64,000 bases of DNA from Leishmania martiniquensis (lineage: Eukaryota > Euglenozoa > Kinetoplastea > Trypanosomatida > Trypanosomatidae), in contig NC_090149.1 of NCBI RefSeq assembly GCF_017916325.1, forward strand, positions 64,501 to 128,500, read 5' to 3'. The position numbers were made by a program, and so were the translations under genes. How positions within the stretch are numbered: the first letter of the stretch is position 1; every line of letters begins with the position of its first letter. The notes beneath the pieces were generated by a model that saw only the letters and a list, made by a program, of their open reading frames with translations, ran no database searches and was not told the DNA's origin. Positions 41,596 through 52,700 of this stretch are shown one piece after another.

Positions 41596-43629
41596 ATGCG
41601 CGCCTCGGCAACGATGCGCACCCTCGTCATCACTGGTCGCGCCTCAAAGGAGTTAAAGGAGCAGGTACGCACAGCATTGGCTGATCGTGCGCAACTGTTC
41701 GCCGATGCGGCCGCGGACGGCAGGAGCGATGGCGTGTTTGTGTTGTGCATCCACGCCGAAGACGCAGCTGCCATGGAGCCGCTGTACGAAGGCTATCACT
41801 ACCGCTTCGTCTGGACCGCTCAGAGCTCGATGGCGGAGTTGGTGTCAGCTGTGCACGATCACCTCGAATCGAGGGCCCCGGGGCAAGGGCGGATCGGCGG
41901 CGCCTTTACGAGCACCCGCGGCCCCGCCGAGGAGTCGAGCTTCCTCACCGTCGTCCGCGATGGGTTGGCGAGCGACGGCGGGCTGTACATTCTCAAGCGG
42001 ATTCCCACGATGCCGAAATCGCAACTCTGCTACCTCTGCAAGCAGCGCCACCTCGCCTACGTAGAGGCCGCGGCGATGATCCTAGAGCAGCTCGTGGATG
42101 CGACCATCACCCCGTCCATGCTGTACCCCTTGCTCCTCCAGGCCTACGACCGCAGTCGCTGGTCGGGCAAGGACGACATCTGCCCCGTGACACCGCTTCT
42201 AATGGGCGGGGCAGCCATGCCGCCCAGCTCGAGCGGGACCGATGCGGCGGGCGCTCTCCCCCCGTCCGCCTCCTCGAACGCACCAGAGCGCTGGGCCGCA
42301 AACGTGTGTGTGCTGGAGCTCTACCACGGCCCCACAGCTGCCTTCAAGGACTTTGCCCTCCAGCTCTTTCCGCGCTACTTTAGGACGGCGACGGCGGCGC
42401 AGGCTAATGACAAGTACGTCATCCTCGCAGCCACATCCGGCGACACCGGTGTCGCGGCGATCAGTGGCTTCGTCAACGCGGGCGGCCACTCGCAGGTAAT
42501 GGTGCTGTACCCCATGCATGGCGTCTCGCCGGTGCAGCAGATGCAGATGATCTCCTTCGATGACGGGAGGCAGGTGCGGGCCTATGCGGCGGACTCCTGC
42601 TTTGACTTCTGCCAGCGCACCGTCAAGGAGCTCTTCTCCAACGGTGCCCTGCGCGACGAACTCGCGATGGCGAAGCCGACAGCCGTGCGTCTCTCATCCG
42701 CTAACAGCATCAACTGGGGCCGCCTCATCCCGCAGGTGGTCTACTATTTCTGGGCCTACCGCAACCACGTGCAGCACCCGCCCACGGGGTGGGCCTTCGG
42801 CGACCCGATCGACGTCGTTGTGCCGTGCGGTAACTTTGGCAACATCCTGAGTGGCTACATTGCCAGGCTGATGGGGCTGCCCGTGCGCAAGTTCGTCGTT
42901 GCCTCGAACACGAACGACGTGCTGTACAACTTCGTGAAGACGGGCACCTATGACATGCGCAATCGAACACTGGCGGTGACGTCGTCGCCCTCCATCGACA
43001 TTCTGAAGGCCTCCAACGTGGAACGCTTCCTGTACCTCATGAGCAACGGCGACACAGGTCTTGTGGCGCGGCTCATGCACGACCTGGACACGAAAGGCGT
43101 CTTCACCTTACCAGACGACATGCGCGCAGCGATGCAGGCTGTCTTCACGGCGGGTCGCTGCAGCGAGGAGGACTGCGCGGCGACCATCAAGAGTATCTTT
43201 CAGTTATCGGGTGGTTCGCGACTGCTCGACCCGCACACGGCCGTCGCCGTCTTCGTTGCTCGGCAATTTCGCGAAGATGAACTCCTTCGCAGCGTCCTCC
43301 GCCACCCCACGTCGACAGACACCGGCGCCGACATACCGCCGCTAGTCATCGCGAGCACGGCACACTGGGCGAAATTTCCGACGCCGGTATTGCACTCACT
43401 ACGCGGCGAGGGCGCACGGCTCGGCGAACCGGCGCCGTCTGTCGCGGCCGCCATTCAAGAAGTGCGCATCCTCTACGCAGAGATCACGAAGACAGCCCCG
43501 CAGCAGGAGGTGCATCCAGCCCTGTCACGCGCGATAGATGTGGCGGAGAGCATGGCGAAGGAGGCGCGTGCTGTCAGCGCCGATGTGGCAGCGATCCAGA
43601 AGGAGCTGGTGGCATTTACCAAGTGCTAG
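41596..43629 (+). CDS. Threonine synthase
   Basis: 677 residues. PLP-dependent enzyme that converts O-phosphohomoserine to threonine, the last step of threonine synthesis. The substrate loop 'VVRDGLASDGGLYIL' precedes the cofactor lysine in 'YHGPTAAFKDFALQ' (K251). The phosphate-binding loop 'ATSGDTGVAAISGF', 'NSINWGRLIPQ', 'VVPCGNFGNILSGYIA' and 'ASNTNDVLYNFVKTG' follow in the family order. Yeast Thr4 is 514 residues; the extra length here is an N-terminal extension of about 110 residues, a Ser/Pro/Ala insert before the PLP lysine (about residues 213-230), and a slightly longer C-terminus. A second ATG seven codons in (MRTLVI) is an alternative start. The enzyme is absent from mammals and lets the parasite make threonine from aspartate-derived homoserine. 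Confidence 0.95.
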   Translation: MRASATMRTLVITGRASKELKEQVRTALADRAQLFADAAADGRSDGVFVLCIHAEDAAAMEPLYEGYHYRFVWTAQSSMAELVSAVHDHLESRAPGQGRIGGAFTSTRGPAEESSFLTVVRDGLASDGGLYILKRIPTMPKSQLCYLCKQRHLAYVEAAAMILEQLVDATITPSMLYPLLLQAYDRSRWSGKDDICPVTPLLMGGAAMPPSSSGTDAAGALPPSASSNAPERWAANVCVLELYHGPTAAFKDFALQLFPRYFRTATAAQANDKYVILAATSGDTGVAAISGFVNAGGHSQVMVLYPMHGVSPVQQMQMISFDDGRQVRAYAADSCFDFCQRTVKELFSNGALRDELAMAKPTAVRLSSANSINWGRLIPQVVYYFWAYRNHVQHPPTGWAFGDPIDVVVPCGNFGNILSGYIARLMGLPVRKFVVASNTNDVLYNFVKTGTYDMRNRTLAVTSSPSIDILKASNVERFLYLMSNGDTGLVARLMHDLDTKGVFTLPDDMRAAMQAVFTAGRCSEEDCAATIKSIFQLSGGSRLLDPHTAVAVFVARQFREDELLRSVLRHPTSTDTGADIPPLVIASTAHWAKFPTPVLHSLRGEGARLGEPAPSVAAAIQEVRILYAEITKTAPQQEVHPALSRAIDVAESMAKEARAVSADVAAIQKELVAFTKC

Positions 43630-43951
43630 GCGATATCAGCGGCAGAAGCGGTTGCAGGGAGGGGAAGGGGAGGCAGCCATACGCCCAGATCACCACGCGC
43701 GAGGAGACGCGGGACGGGGCATGCGCAAATCTGTGAGAGTGTCACTGTGAGTGCATTCGTATGTGTCTGCTCGGCAAGTGCGGATGTAGCCTGCCTGTGT
43801 GGACGCATCCCCCTCTTCCTTCAGCAGTGCTCTCTCGGCCTCGCTGTCGCTTCATCCGTTAACATTTATGTGTTTGTGCACCCCCTCACCCACCCCGATC
43901 GACGTCTGTAAGTGTCCTCTTCAGTTTTCCGTTATCCCCCCCGGCGGACGA
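43630..43951. other. Spacer between threonine synthase and repeat copy B
   Basis: About 320 bp of probable threonine synthase 3'UTR, C/T-rich near 43805-43950. No gene. Confidence 0.55.
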
Positions 43952-44431
43952 GGGCGAGAGGGCCGCCGACGTCAAGCAGCCCCTCTCTCCCCTTCATCCA
44001 GCGCCTCTGCCGAGCCACCTCGGGTGGCGACACGGTCAGGCACCTGCGGCAGTGGGCACGCCTATATCACTCACATGATGGGCAAAGGTCCCACGTCACA
44101 CCAATGCGCCCCCGCCCTGCCCACACAGCCCCTCCCCCACTGGCTTGGGGGCGCCCGCGCCACACCATGGGAGCCCTGCTCCACGAGGCGATCGGGCACC
44201 ACGATGGGTGCGGCTGTGAGGCGACCCGCGGCGCGGATGTGCGCGGAGCTTGGAAGCAGAGGCCGCGTCGAGATGGCCGAGCCTGTGTGCTGCTTTAGCG
44301 AGCGTGTCTCCGCAACCGCGTCGCACCGCGCCATGTGGGGGAGGGGCTGTGTGGGCAGGGCGGGGGCCGAGCGGCGTTCGGCTGACGTCGTGAGGCAGAG
44401 AGTGGGGAGACGCCAGCTGAACATCCCCCAA
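43952..44431 (+). repeat. SIDER-like interspersed repeat, copy B
   Basis: 480-bp direct repeat of 13084-13564, identical except for one G fewer in a G-run. It lies about 320 bp after the threonine synthase stop, the typical 3'UTR position of Leishmania SIDER elements. Flanking sequences differ from copy A immediately outside both ends, so the element boundaries are sharp. The left edge could be off by one base. Confidence 0.75.
44108..44367. repeat. 33-bp perfect inverted repeat inside copy B
   Basis: Arms 44108-44140 and 44335-44367, 194-nt loop. The same structure as in copy A, one base pair longer because the G-run is five rather than six. Confidence 0.9.
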
Positions 44432-45216
44432 AATTTCCGTCTCCTTCCCTGCCCTTTTTCGCTGCAGCTGTGCGACTGTGGGCGTCTCTGCATCAGGGCG
44501 AATGGGGGCAGTGCCCGAGAGGGACGAGCATGAGACAATGGAGACAGGGGGGAGGGGTCGACGGTCCCAACGGCGAGTACCGGGGAGGCCCTCACGCAGC
44601 ATTTCGTGGCTCCACTCGGAAAGAGGCGAAAGAAAAAAGAGTCCTGCAGCGCGGCCTCGACGCCTGCTGGGAGGCGCACGTGCGCTTCGGACTCACTTCC
44701 TCACGAGACGGGGCGGGCGGGTGTCTCCGAGGAGGAGTGGGGGGAAAGACCAAAGGGTCTCGGCGATTCTGAAAGTGTGTGGCGATCCGCCATCGGGCGC
44801 GCGGAAACGTCACGGAGTGGCGCCACCAGTGGCAGCGGAAGGGAAAGGCCAAAGGGCCTCTCTGTCATTGAGTTGGCGCGAGGGGTGTGCTACCTCGTCT
44901 TTCTGCGCTGGGACTGCTGTGCCCGCCGTCGCCTATGCTGCCAAATCTGAGGTATTTACTCTCTATCTCCGTCCATCTCGCCCTTCGGTTTCCCCCGACG
45001 CACACCTCCTCATCCTTTGTTCTGGTGTGGGGGGGGCTGTCCTAACGGGGTTCACGCGCTCTCCTCGTTCATGTGCGAACGTATGCATGCGCATGGGCTT
45101 ACTAGAGACATCTCAGCGAGTCCGCCTTTGCCAAGAGCGGGCACACATACACACACGCACACACACGGAGAGAGAGTGAACCTCTCCTTAGACAGGGCGA
45201 GCGGAGGAGGGCAGCG
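44432..45216. other. Spacer between repeat copy B and BDF4-like gene
   Basis: About 785 bp, CA run near 45145-45167 directly before the gene. Two short similar blocks with AAAGGGTCT / AAAGGGCCT occur near 44753 and 44850. No gene supported. Confidence 0.55.
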
Positions 45217-48200
45217 ATGGAATGGCCGCTGTCACGCGCGCCGTTTGTCAAGGTCGTGGTGGAGGAAGGGGATGGCGACGATGTGGCCATTGCAGAGGTG
45301 CACCAACTCGAGGCGGGGCATAAGGGTGACGTACGGAGCCACGAAGTGGACGCGCTGCAGCAATCGTCACAGCACCCCCATTCTAGCCTCGCTTCCTTGC
45401 CTGCCTCAAAGGCAAAATCGATGCAGGCGGTGCATGCTGCCACCCCGATGTGGCACGGTCCGGCGGTATCTCAAGCGAGCAGCAGCGGCTGCTCCGACAG
45501 CAACGGTCAGGCGACTCATGGGCTGCGGCTTGCTCTTACCTCTGTCGCCACCACCAGCGCAGCAGGCTCGAGCACGCACGGCACCTCCTCGGCAAGCCGC
45601 GGCACAGTGCCTTACAGTCGTACGCTGCAGCTTCGATCGACCGTATGGTCACCGCAAGCGACCGCCGAGACAGCAGTCCTGTCCGTGCAGCAGCCCGTGC
45701 CGTCTTCTGCGCTCTCGTCGCGGTGGCGAACGCTGAAGAGCGGCGCCGCGGCTGAAGGCGCTGAAACACGCATGCCATCTCCGTCGAAAAGGGCAGCCGC
45801 CGCAAAGCACGTTGGTGCGGCTCGTCACCCGCGCTCCGGCAGGGGTCGCACTGTCGAATCGCCTTCGATTCGTGTCCGTGCACGTCCGGTGCAGCAGTCC
45901 GAAGCATCAGCATCCTCTACGGCAGCGACGGCGCCGCACCTCGCGATCTCAGAGATATCGTCGTCGCCGCTGCCGCCTGCCTCGTCACAAGAGATGGCAT
46001 CTGAGGCGCACCGGCTCGCGATGCAGGCCGCCCGCCCTCCAAGTCTCTCCGTGTGCTTCGACTGGTGGATGTCCTTCTGCTATTATGACACCCACGCACT
46101 CTTTACTTCACAATCGGCCGCCTTCGAAGCGCCGCTGCGTCCCGTCGCGGGCGCCAGTGCCAGCGTATTCTATGCGGTGCTCACCCGCTGCTTCGCCCTG
46201 TGGCGCCGTGAGCACTGGGACTCGCTAGTCGTCCTGCGCGGCGCCGGGCCGGCCGATGCGGATAAGCGCCGCCGAGGCGCTGCAATGGCGCAGCGCACAG
46301 TACGCGATCCGGCGCTGCTCGAGTACGCCAACGCAGTGTGGTATGAGGGGCTTCGGGTGCAGCGGCTGATGGCGCAACTGCTGCTTTCTGGCACCCGTGG
46401 CAGCTGGTCGTTCGAGGTAGGATGCTTGGATGCCCTACTCACCGCGCTCGGCGCCCCGCCGTCGGTGGAGTGGCCATTGTGCGCCACTCCGTCCGGGCCT
46501 GCCACTGCCGGTACCCCGTATCGTGTGGCGCCAGGCCCTCCTAGCGACGTTTTCAGCGCAGCCGGCCTTTCCCCGACTACTCGCGTGACGGTGACATGCA
46601 AGGACGCCACAGCAGCGCTTCCGCCAACCGAGGGCCTCTCCATCGGTGTCCCTACTGCAGCTCGCGTGCTGTCGCTTCTTCACGTCCTCGATGTTTTGTG
46701 GAGCACATTGCCCGCCGCCACCTCGTTTCGTATGCCCGTGTCGGAGATGGAGGCACCCGGCTACTACCGCAGCATCCGTGACCCCGTCAGTCTCTGCCAG
46801 CTGTACGAGGAAGTCTTTTGTGGAATGACCGCCTCGACCCACCGCGCCTGCGTGCGTCAGCATGCCCACATGATCCGCCGGGTGCTAGAGGTGCTGAAGC
46901 GTCCCGTTGGCCGGAGCGGCAGCGGGACCGCCTTGGAAGACGACGTGCAGTCATGCTTCTTCAGCTACGCCCACCTGCGCGAGCGACTCGCGACACTGAA
47001 AGCCAACTGCGATGAGTACAATGGAGGCGGGAGTGAGCTGAGCCAGCAGGCGAGTGCGCTGCTCAGAGCAGGCGTCAAGGCGCTGCGGGACGCGCAGGCC
47101 GAAGAGGGCAGGCGGACTTCCTCGCAGGCGCCCGGCGAGGATGCTGACGAGGTGCGAGAAAGCGCATACGGGCAAGAAGCGCTGCTCGCCGGACTAGACG
47201 ATTGGGCGACACAGCAGCCCGCCGCTGCGGGCGGGCTCGTCCTGGACGACCTGTTGAGCATGCGGTTCCCTCCCAGCGAGGCGGTAGCTGTGGTGCCTCC
47301 TAACCTGCGACAAGCCCTTCCAATAGTTCAGCAGACTGCCGACGACAGCAGTGCACGTGGACAGGATGAAGGCAGTCGACACACGCGGGTGCTGCGTCTC
47401 CCCACGGCGACCGTCAAGGACGTGCCGGTCAGCGTGTCAGCCTCTGCCGCCGCGCCTACTCTGAAAGACTTCTGGGTGCAGTGCGACGAGTGCAACTCAT
47501 GGCACAAGCTCGCGACGCCCCTCGACCCAGTCCCTGACACCTGGACGTGTGGCTCGCTGGGACTTGCCTGCTCGTCTGACAAGAAGAGGCGCACGGGCGA
47601 CAGGCGCGCCACCAAGAAGGTCGCAAAGAGAGGCATAACACGCGCAAAGACGCCTGCGGGGAAGCGCCGCAGAGTACGAGATGGTGAGAACATGGATGCC
47701 ACTCACGCAGCACCAAGCCCCGTTACGGCGGCACCCCACCGTATCGGCGGAAAGGGCAACGACAGCGGTGGGGGTGATGGCGACGTACCGCTGGTGGATA
47801 TGCTCCCGGCGAGGGTAAGGGCTCTTGCGGTCGACGCCGCGGTGCTGCAAAGACGCGAACGATCAGCGCCGCGAAAGCCGCGCGCCACTCGCCAGCGCCC
47901 GAAGAAACCCCGTGTGGAGCTGTCCACGCGGCCGTCTTCATCGTCATCGTCAGGGAGCTCCTCTCGCTCCTCTTCACCCTCCAACGGCGACGACGACGAC
48001 GACTCCAGCAGCAGCAGCAGCAGCAGGAGCGACAGCAGCGATTCCGGGTCGGACTCCGACTCGGGCTGCAGCGACGGCGAAAGCACAGCACCCTCTGCGC
48101 AGCGTATCCGTCCTGGGCTCCGGCAAGGAAAGCGATCTACCGTCGTCACACACAAACTTCCACGAAGCGCTTCCACGACCAGCGCCCGTGGCAATAGCTC

Positions 48201-48372
48201 GGTGGCGGCGGCAGCCACTGGAAGAGCGAGTGGATCTGGAGCCTCTTGTACGGCGCTGCGGCAGCTGGCGCAGGCGGTGGCGACGCTGGAGGAGCGGCCG
48301 CTTCAGGATAACCCTTTTTATCAGCTGGAAGAGATCAAGAGACTTGAAAAGCGGCTCAGCGCCATAGGCTGA
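45217..48372 (+). CDS. BDF4: Bromodomain and CW-type zinc-finger protein (BDF4-like)
   Basis: 1,051 residues. A disordered Ser/Ala-rich N-terminus is followed by a bromodomain-like segment at about 486-640: 'FRMPVSEMEAPGYYRSIRDP' and, after a long insert, 'LKANCDEYN', which keeps the acetyl-lysine-binding Asn. At about 750-793 is a CW zinc finger, 'FWVQCDECNSWHKL' then 'TWTC' and a later Cys; the two aromatic residues that cage methyl-lysine are present. A basic stretch (about 795-830) and a Ser/Asp tract (about 905-960) follow, and the C-terminus ends with a short helix. Reader domains for acetyl- and methyl-lysine in one chain point to chromatin binding, probably at transcription start regions. 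The name BDF4 relies on my memory that Leishmania BDF4 lies next to threonine synthase on chromosome 14. Confidence 0.82.
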   Translation: MEWPLSRAPFVKVVVEEGDGDDVAIAEVHQLEAGHKGDVRSHEVDALQQSSQHPHSSLASLPASKAKSMQAVHAATPMWHGPAVSQASSSGCSDSNGQATHGLRLALTSVATTSAAGSSTHGTSSASRGTVPYSRTLQLRSTVWSPQATAETAVLSVQQPVPSSALSSRWRTLKSGAAAEGAETRMPSPSKRAAAAKHVGAARHPRSGRGRTVESPSIRVRARPVQQSEASASSTAATAPHLAISEISSSPLPPASSQEMASEAHRLAMQAARPPSLSVCFDWWMSFCYYDTHALFTSQSAAFEAPLRPVAGASASVFYAVLTRCFALWRREHWDSLVVLRGAGPADADKRRRGAAMAQRTVRDPALLEYANAVWYEGLRVQRLMAQLLLSGTRGSWSFEVGCLDALLTALGAPPSVEWPLCATPSGPATAGTPYRVAPGPPSDVFSAAGLSPTTRVTVTCKDATAALPPTEGLSIGVPTAARVLSLLHVLDVLWSTLPAATSFRMPVSEMEAPGYYRSIRDPVSLCQLYEEVFCGMTASTHRACVRQHAHMIRRVLEVLKRPVGRSGSGTALEDDVQSCFFSYAHLRERLATLKANCDEYNGGGSELSQQASALLRAGVKALRDAQAEEGRRTSSQAPGEDADEVRESAYGQEALLAGLDDWATQQPAAAGGLVLDDLLSMRFPPSEAVAVVPPNLRQALPIVQQTADDSSARGQDEGSRHTRVLRLPTATVKDVPVSVSASAAAPTLKDFWVQCDECNSWHKLATPLDPVPDTWTCGSLGLACSSDKKRRTGDRRATKKVAKRGITRAKTPAGKRRRVRDGENMDATHAAPSPVTAAPHRIGGKGNDSGGGDGDVPLVDMLPARVRALAVDAAVLQRRERSAPRKPRATRQRPKKPRVELSTRPSSSSSSGSSSRSSSPSNGDDDDDSSSSSSSRSDSSDSGSDSDSGCSDGESTAPSAQRIRPGLRQGKRSTVVTHKLPRSASTTSARGNSSVAAAATGRASGSGASCTALRQLAQAVATLEERPLQDNPFYQLEEIKRLEKRLSAIG

Positions 48373-49766
48373 GTTCGTGCACATCCATCGCGGCGTCTGA
48401 GTGAGCGCGTTCCCCCCCTTTCCTCATGCCTGCTGGCACGGCTGACACGTCGCACGGTAGCGTCGCCCCCACCCCCACCCCTAAGCGGCGTCCTACACTG
48501 TGGCGGTAACCCAAACCCAAAGCCCAACAATATAAGAAGCGACGGTATCGATCGCTGTGCAATGCTCCCCGCGCTGCCGCGACGTCCGCCTGGCCACTCC
48601 GATGGCGGCGGACGACAGGGCGGCCCGCCCTTTTAGTGCCGATCGCTCTCACCGCCAGTCAAGCCTTCAAAGGCGAAATGGGGGCCTTTTCGAGCATTGA
48701 TGGGTCCTGCCGCAGACAATGCCGCGCGGAGAGGGGCCTCCCTCACCGACAAAGTCACTCGGCGCGCGCTACTCCACTCCCCCCGTCCACTCTTTCTCTC
48801 TCCCTCCCTTCCTCGTCTTTGTCATGGTGGAGGTGCACGAGCTGCCGTCTCCACTTACCAAGCACTGGCCAACACGACTTGCCGCCGCCAACGGCCGCAG
48901 CAGGACAACAACACTCACTGTGAGCCGTCCCTCGCCTTCCCCCTCACTCCCTTTAGTCTCCACATCACACACACACACATCACACAGTGCTGAGAGAGAG
49001 AGAATGCGCAAACCCCTCTGACCTCTCTCCGTCCCTCGTCTTCCCCACCCACCACCCCTCTCTCCCCCTCCCCCTACTACTGTCGCTTTTTCCCCTCTTC
49101 CCACTGCGTAGAGGAGGCGGAGGACGACAACGACAACGCAAACATAAAACTTCACCGTTCGCCTGCCTTAGATATCAGCACACTTGCACGCGGCAGACTC
49201 AGTCGCCTACACTTCTACATTATATATATATATATATAGCCATCAACAGAGAGAGAGAGAAACGCGCGCGTTTTCTGAGAGGCGCCCTCCCTCTCACACG
49301 AACATTTATCGTTTTTTTCTTTGGGTGGGCGAGCGCGTGTGCGTATCGGTCAGCAGCCAAAGATTCGATTCGGCTCGCGGCAGCCGTTTTACTCGTCGTC
49401 ACTCACTCACTCTCTCTATTCGTGCCCTCTCAGTCCCGCATTGTGCTTTCGTGACGGTAAGTGGGCGGCACAGCCTGTGCGCGCTGGACCGTAAGCTCTC
49501 TTGCTCACGTAGCGGGTGCGATTCTGTTGCGATCGCGCAGCAGCAGTTGCTCTGTGGACCGCCCTACTGGATGCAGCTCTCCTCTTGTCATTAGCACCAC
49601 AGCCACCAGAAGCGCCAGATTAGACGCGCGCGTACAACACGGTCATCCCACGCGCCTATAACCCCTCCAGAGACGGAGGCGTGTGTGCACGAAAATCACG
49701 CTACTCTCACCGCACACACACACACACAACCAAAACACGCACGCCAACGAGAGCAGCGTCGTCGCT
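48373..49766. other. Intergenic spacer before giant protein gene
   Basis: About 1.4 kb. C/T-rich from 48770 to 49110, a (TA)9 run at 49221-49238, and an AGAG run at 49251-49260. The downstream frame is open to 49683 but has no ATG before 49767. No other gene. Confidence 0.55.
49221..49238. repeat. (TA)9 repeat
   Basis: Nine TA units in an otherwise GC-rich spacer. A similar (AT)7 run is at 60621-60635. Confidence 0.9.
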
Positions 49767-52700
49767 ATGCAGAATGTGCACCATCGGGAAATCGATGGGC
49801 ATCTCCACCGCATTGAAGACTATCTGCGTGGTATGGTGCGGCCACCACGGGCACGATACGGCCCGTCTTTACTTGATCAGGTACTCCACCTCGCCTTTCT
49901 CCCGGTGACCAGCAGCTGCGATAGCGGCTTTCCCCGTCGCACCGCCAACGAGCAGGCAAGGATTTGGGTGAGCGTAATGTGCGATGCGCCTCTCTCTTCC
50001 GCTGGGCTATATTCGACGATGACCAGCGCCTCCGCGGCTGCGACGGCAGCCGCAGCACACCCCCTCGCTCCCGCCCAGTCGCTGCCGCCACCTCCGCTGA
50101 GCGCTTCCCCAACGGTTGCCACAGTCGTCCGACCACCAGCCTCGTCCTCTACAAGGCCGCGACGCGTGCCCGCAAAGTCGGCGCCCCCTCGCGTCGCAGC
50201 TCTTCCCTCTGCAAGAACAAAGCGCGGTCCCTCCTTGCCGCGGCAAGAGACAGCGCTGCTATACCGTCGTGGCTACTGCAACAACAACAGCAGCAGCAGC
50301 AGCTCCAGTGCTAAGGCGTCAGTGTCGAACTCCGCGGCTGCATCAAGCCCCCTTCTCCCCGCGCTGCGTCCCCCGCCTCCGCTGTCGTCCGTCCCGGCAG
50401 GCGGTGCTGTAGCCCACGAGCGAACGGGCTCGGTGACCACACGGCGCCGCATCTACGGCTCGCATAGCCTGGGGTCCATCCTACACGACCTTGAGGAGCG
50501 CCCACGACCCCCGCCCCAGCTGTTGCAGTCGAAACAGCGACAAGATACCGACCGCCTCCCCAGCAGCAGCAGCAGCAGCAGCCACCGCGGCGATTGCCGT
50601 GGCACTCGCCTGGCACCGCTGCAGCATTTGGGAAGCAGTGGCCGGCTCTGCCGCAGAGATGACGATGAGGGATCCTACGAAAGCCCTCAGGACATTAGCA
50701 GACATCTAGGCAGGGCAGCATCGTCTGCGCCAGAGGAGCAGCTCTCGTCGCTTCCCTCTTCGCTAGGCGGCAGCCCAGCCCCATACGAAACACCGTTTCG
50801 CTGCCGCCTCCGCCACCTTGATCGTCTCCTTGGCGACGGTGTCGGTCCCTCCCGAGGCACACGCAGCAGCATCGAGCAGCGAGCCACTCAGTTCCGTGAC
50901 CCGCCCGCCACTGCAGCATCTCCAGCAGAGAGCCGATGGCTGCCAGCGAGCAGCTTCCATGCGACAGGAACATCGCCGGTGCTCGCAGCGGCGCAGCCAG
51001 CGAACATATTGCCGGAGCGTGTTGCCAATGTGCCCCATGAAGAACACCACCCTTGCCATCCCTACCCTGCGCGTTGCGAGCGAGCTACCAGCACCGATGC
51101 TGCAGCAACGCCACGTATTGGGGCAGCGACTGGCGTCGATGCGCCCACGCCAGTCCCCACGGCCGGCGAAGACGGTGCAGCACATGGCAGAGGCAGCAGC
51201 GACGAAAGCTGTCTCGGCGCAGGTGCTTCAAGAGAGGGCACAGGTCGGCGTACTAGTTCCTCGGACGAAGGGCTTCGCGGCTCGGAGAAGGGCTGCGGCA
51301 TTCACCGATTGAATGCAGGAGCGAGTCAAGATGCGGAAGGACATGTGCCAGCCTCATCGAGTGTTTTTCGGGCAGCCGGTCCGCAGGGCAGCCCTGTCCC
51401 CTGTTCTCAGCAGCAGCGGTTGTCTGTTGGATCGGCAAGCAGTGAGTTGGAAAGGCTTGCGCTCGTCCGCATCGAAGGAGACCTTTTCGTGTCCAGTCGC
51501 CATGGCACAGGCTGCGTCAACAGTGAAGCGGATGTGAGTGGCGGCCGATGTTTGGCGACCCTTCTCTGGCCACGGCGGCAAGGCGCGGAAGCGGCGGAGA
51601 AGTTGCGATCTCTGCGAAGGCGCGAGCGTCAGCACCGGCAGAGCGTGTTAAAGCGCGAAGTTGAGGGCCGTTACGCGATTCGGCTCCTCGAGGCTAGTGA
51701 TGCAGCAGATGTGGACCCCAACTGGCTGCGAGTCGCGGACGACGACACTGCTACAGCCACAAGCTTCACGCTTTCCTGCTCTCCTTCTTGGTTCGTCGGG
51801 CAGCTGCCGCGTCGCGTAGAGGGTGGCAGGCGCACGGCAACGAGTGAGAGTCACACGAACGAAGAGTTAGCTGATGAGGCCACTGCCGCCGAGGCAAGTC
51901 GACGTGAGAGTCGCAGCAGAAGCGGCCGCACGCCATTAAGCTCGAGGAGCAGTATGACGGCCATCGACGATTCAGAGCAGCAGCGCGATGTGAAGAGGGA
52001 ACGTCTTGTCGTTGGGGAGGCTCGCGCATCGGTGTCACCTCTTGATATAGCGGAAGGAGCAGCAGCAGCAGCAGCGGCGGCGAGCGGAGTCGGAGGCGCG
52101 CCGCCGTCGCCTTCCTCTAGGTCTCCTTACTCAAAAGGTAAGGGCGCACCCAGCGGCAGCATCGAGGCTGCCGTGGGGGAGGGCGTCAAGACGGCCATGC
52201 GCGAGGTTGCACCCCCGCCGCCGGCGGGCAACGACGCGGCGCTCACCGCCAGCAGGGCTGACGCACCCGCGCCGGTCCCGCTGCCATCAGCGGAGGGGCA
52301 GTCCTCTCCTCCCTCCCACTTATGGACTCTCGACAAAGGGGTGAGCGAGGGCGACAGTCGCGAAGAAGAGGAGGTGCTCATGGCGGCAGAGCGCGATAGA
52401 AGACGCCGTGGCGACGAGAAGTATGCAGACAGCGCACAGGAGACCGGCGGGCCCGCCTTCGCTGGGCACTCGGCACTGTCTGTGGGAGGCGGTGTTAGTG
52501 GAGAGGTGGCAGACAACGACGTTGATGACACATCATCCCGTGGCGAAGAGAAGACCATTAGTAGCATCAGCAGCGCGGAAGCCTCCAGTGCTGAGTTCAG
52601 GGCGTGGTGCAATGCCGCTCAAGCGCATCTGTCATCATCCGCAAGCACAGGTGCGTGCATCGCCGGCACGGTGGGGGCGACAGGCGGCGCGGCAGAGCAC

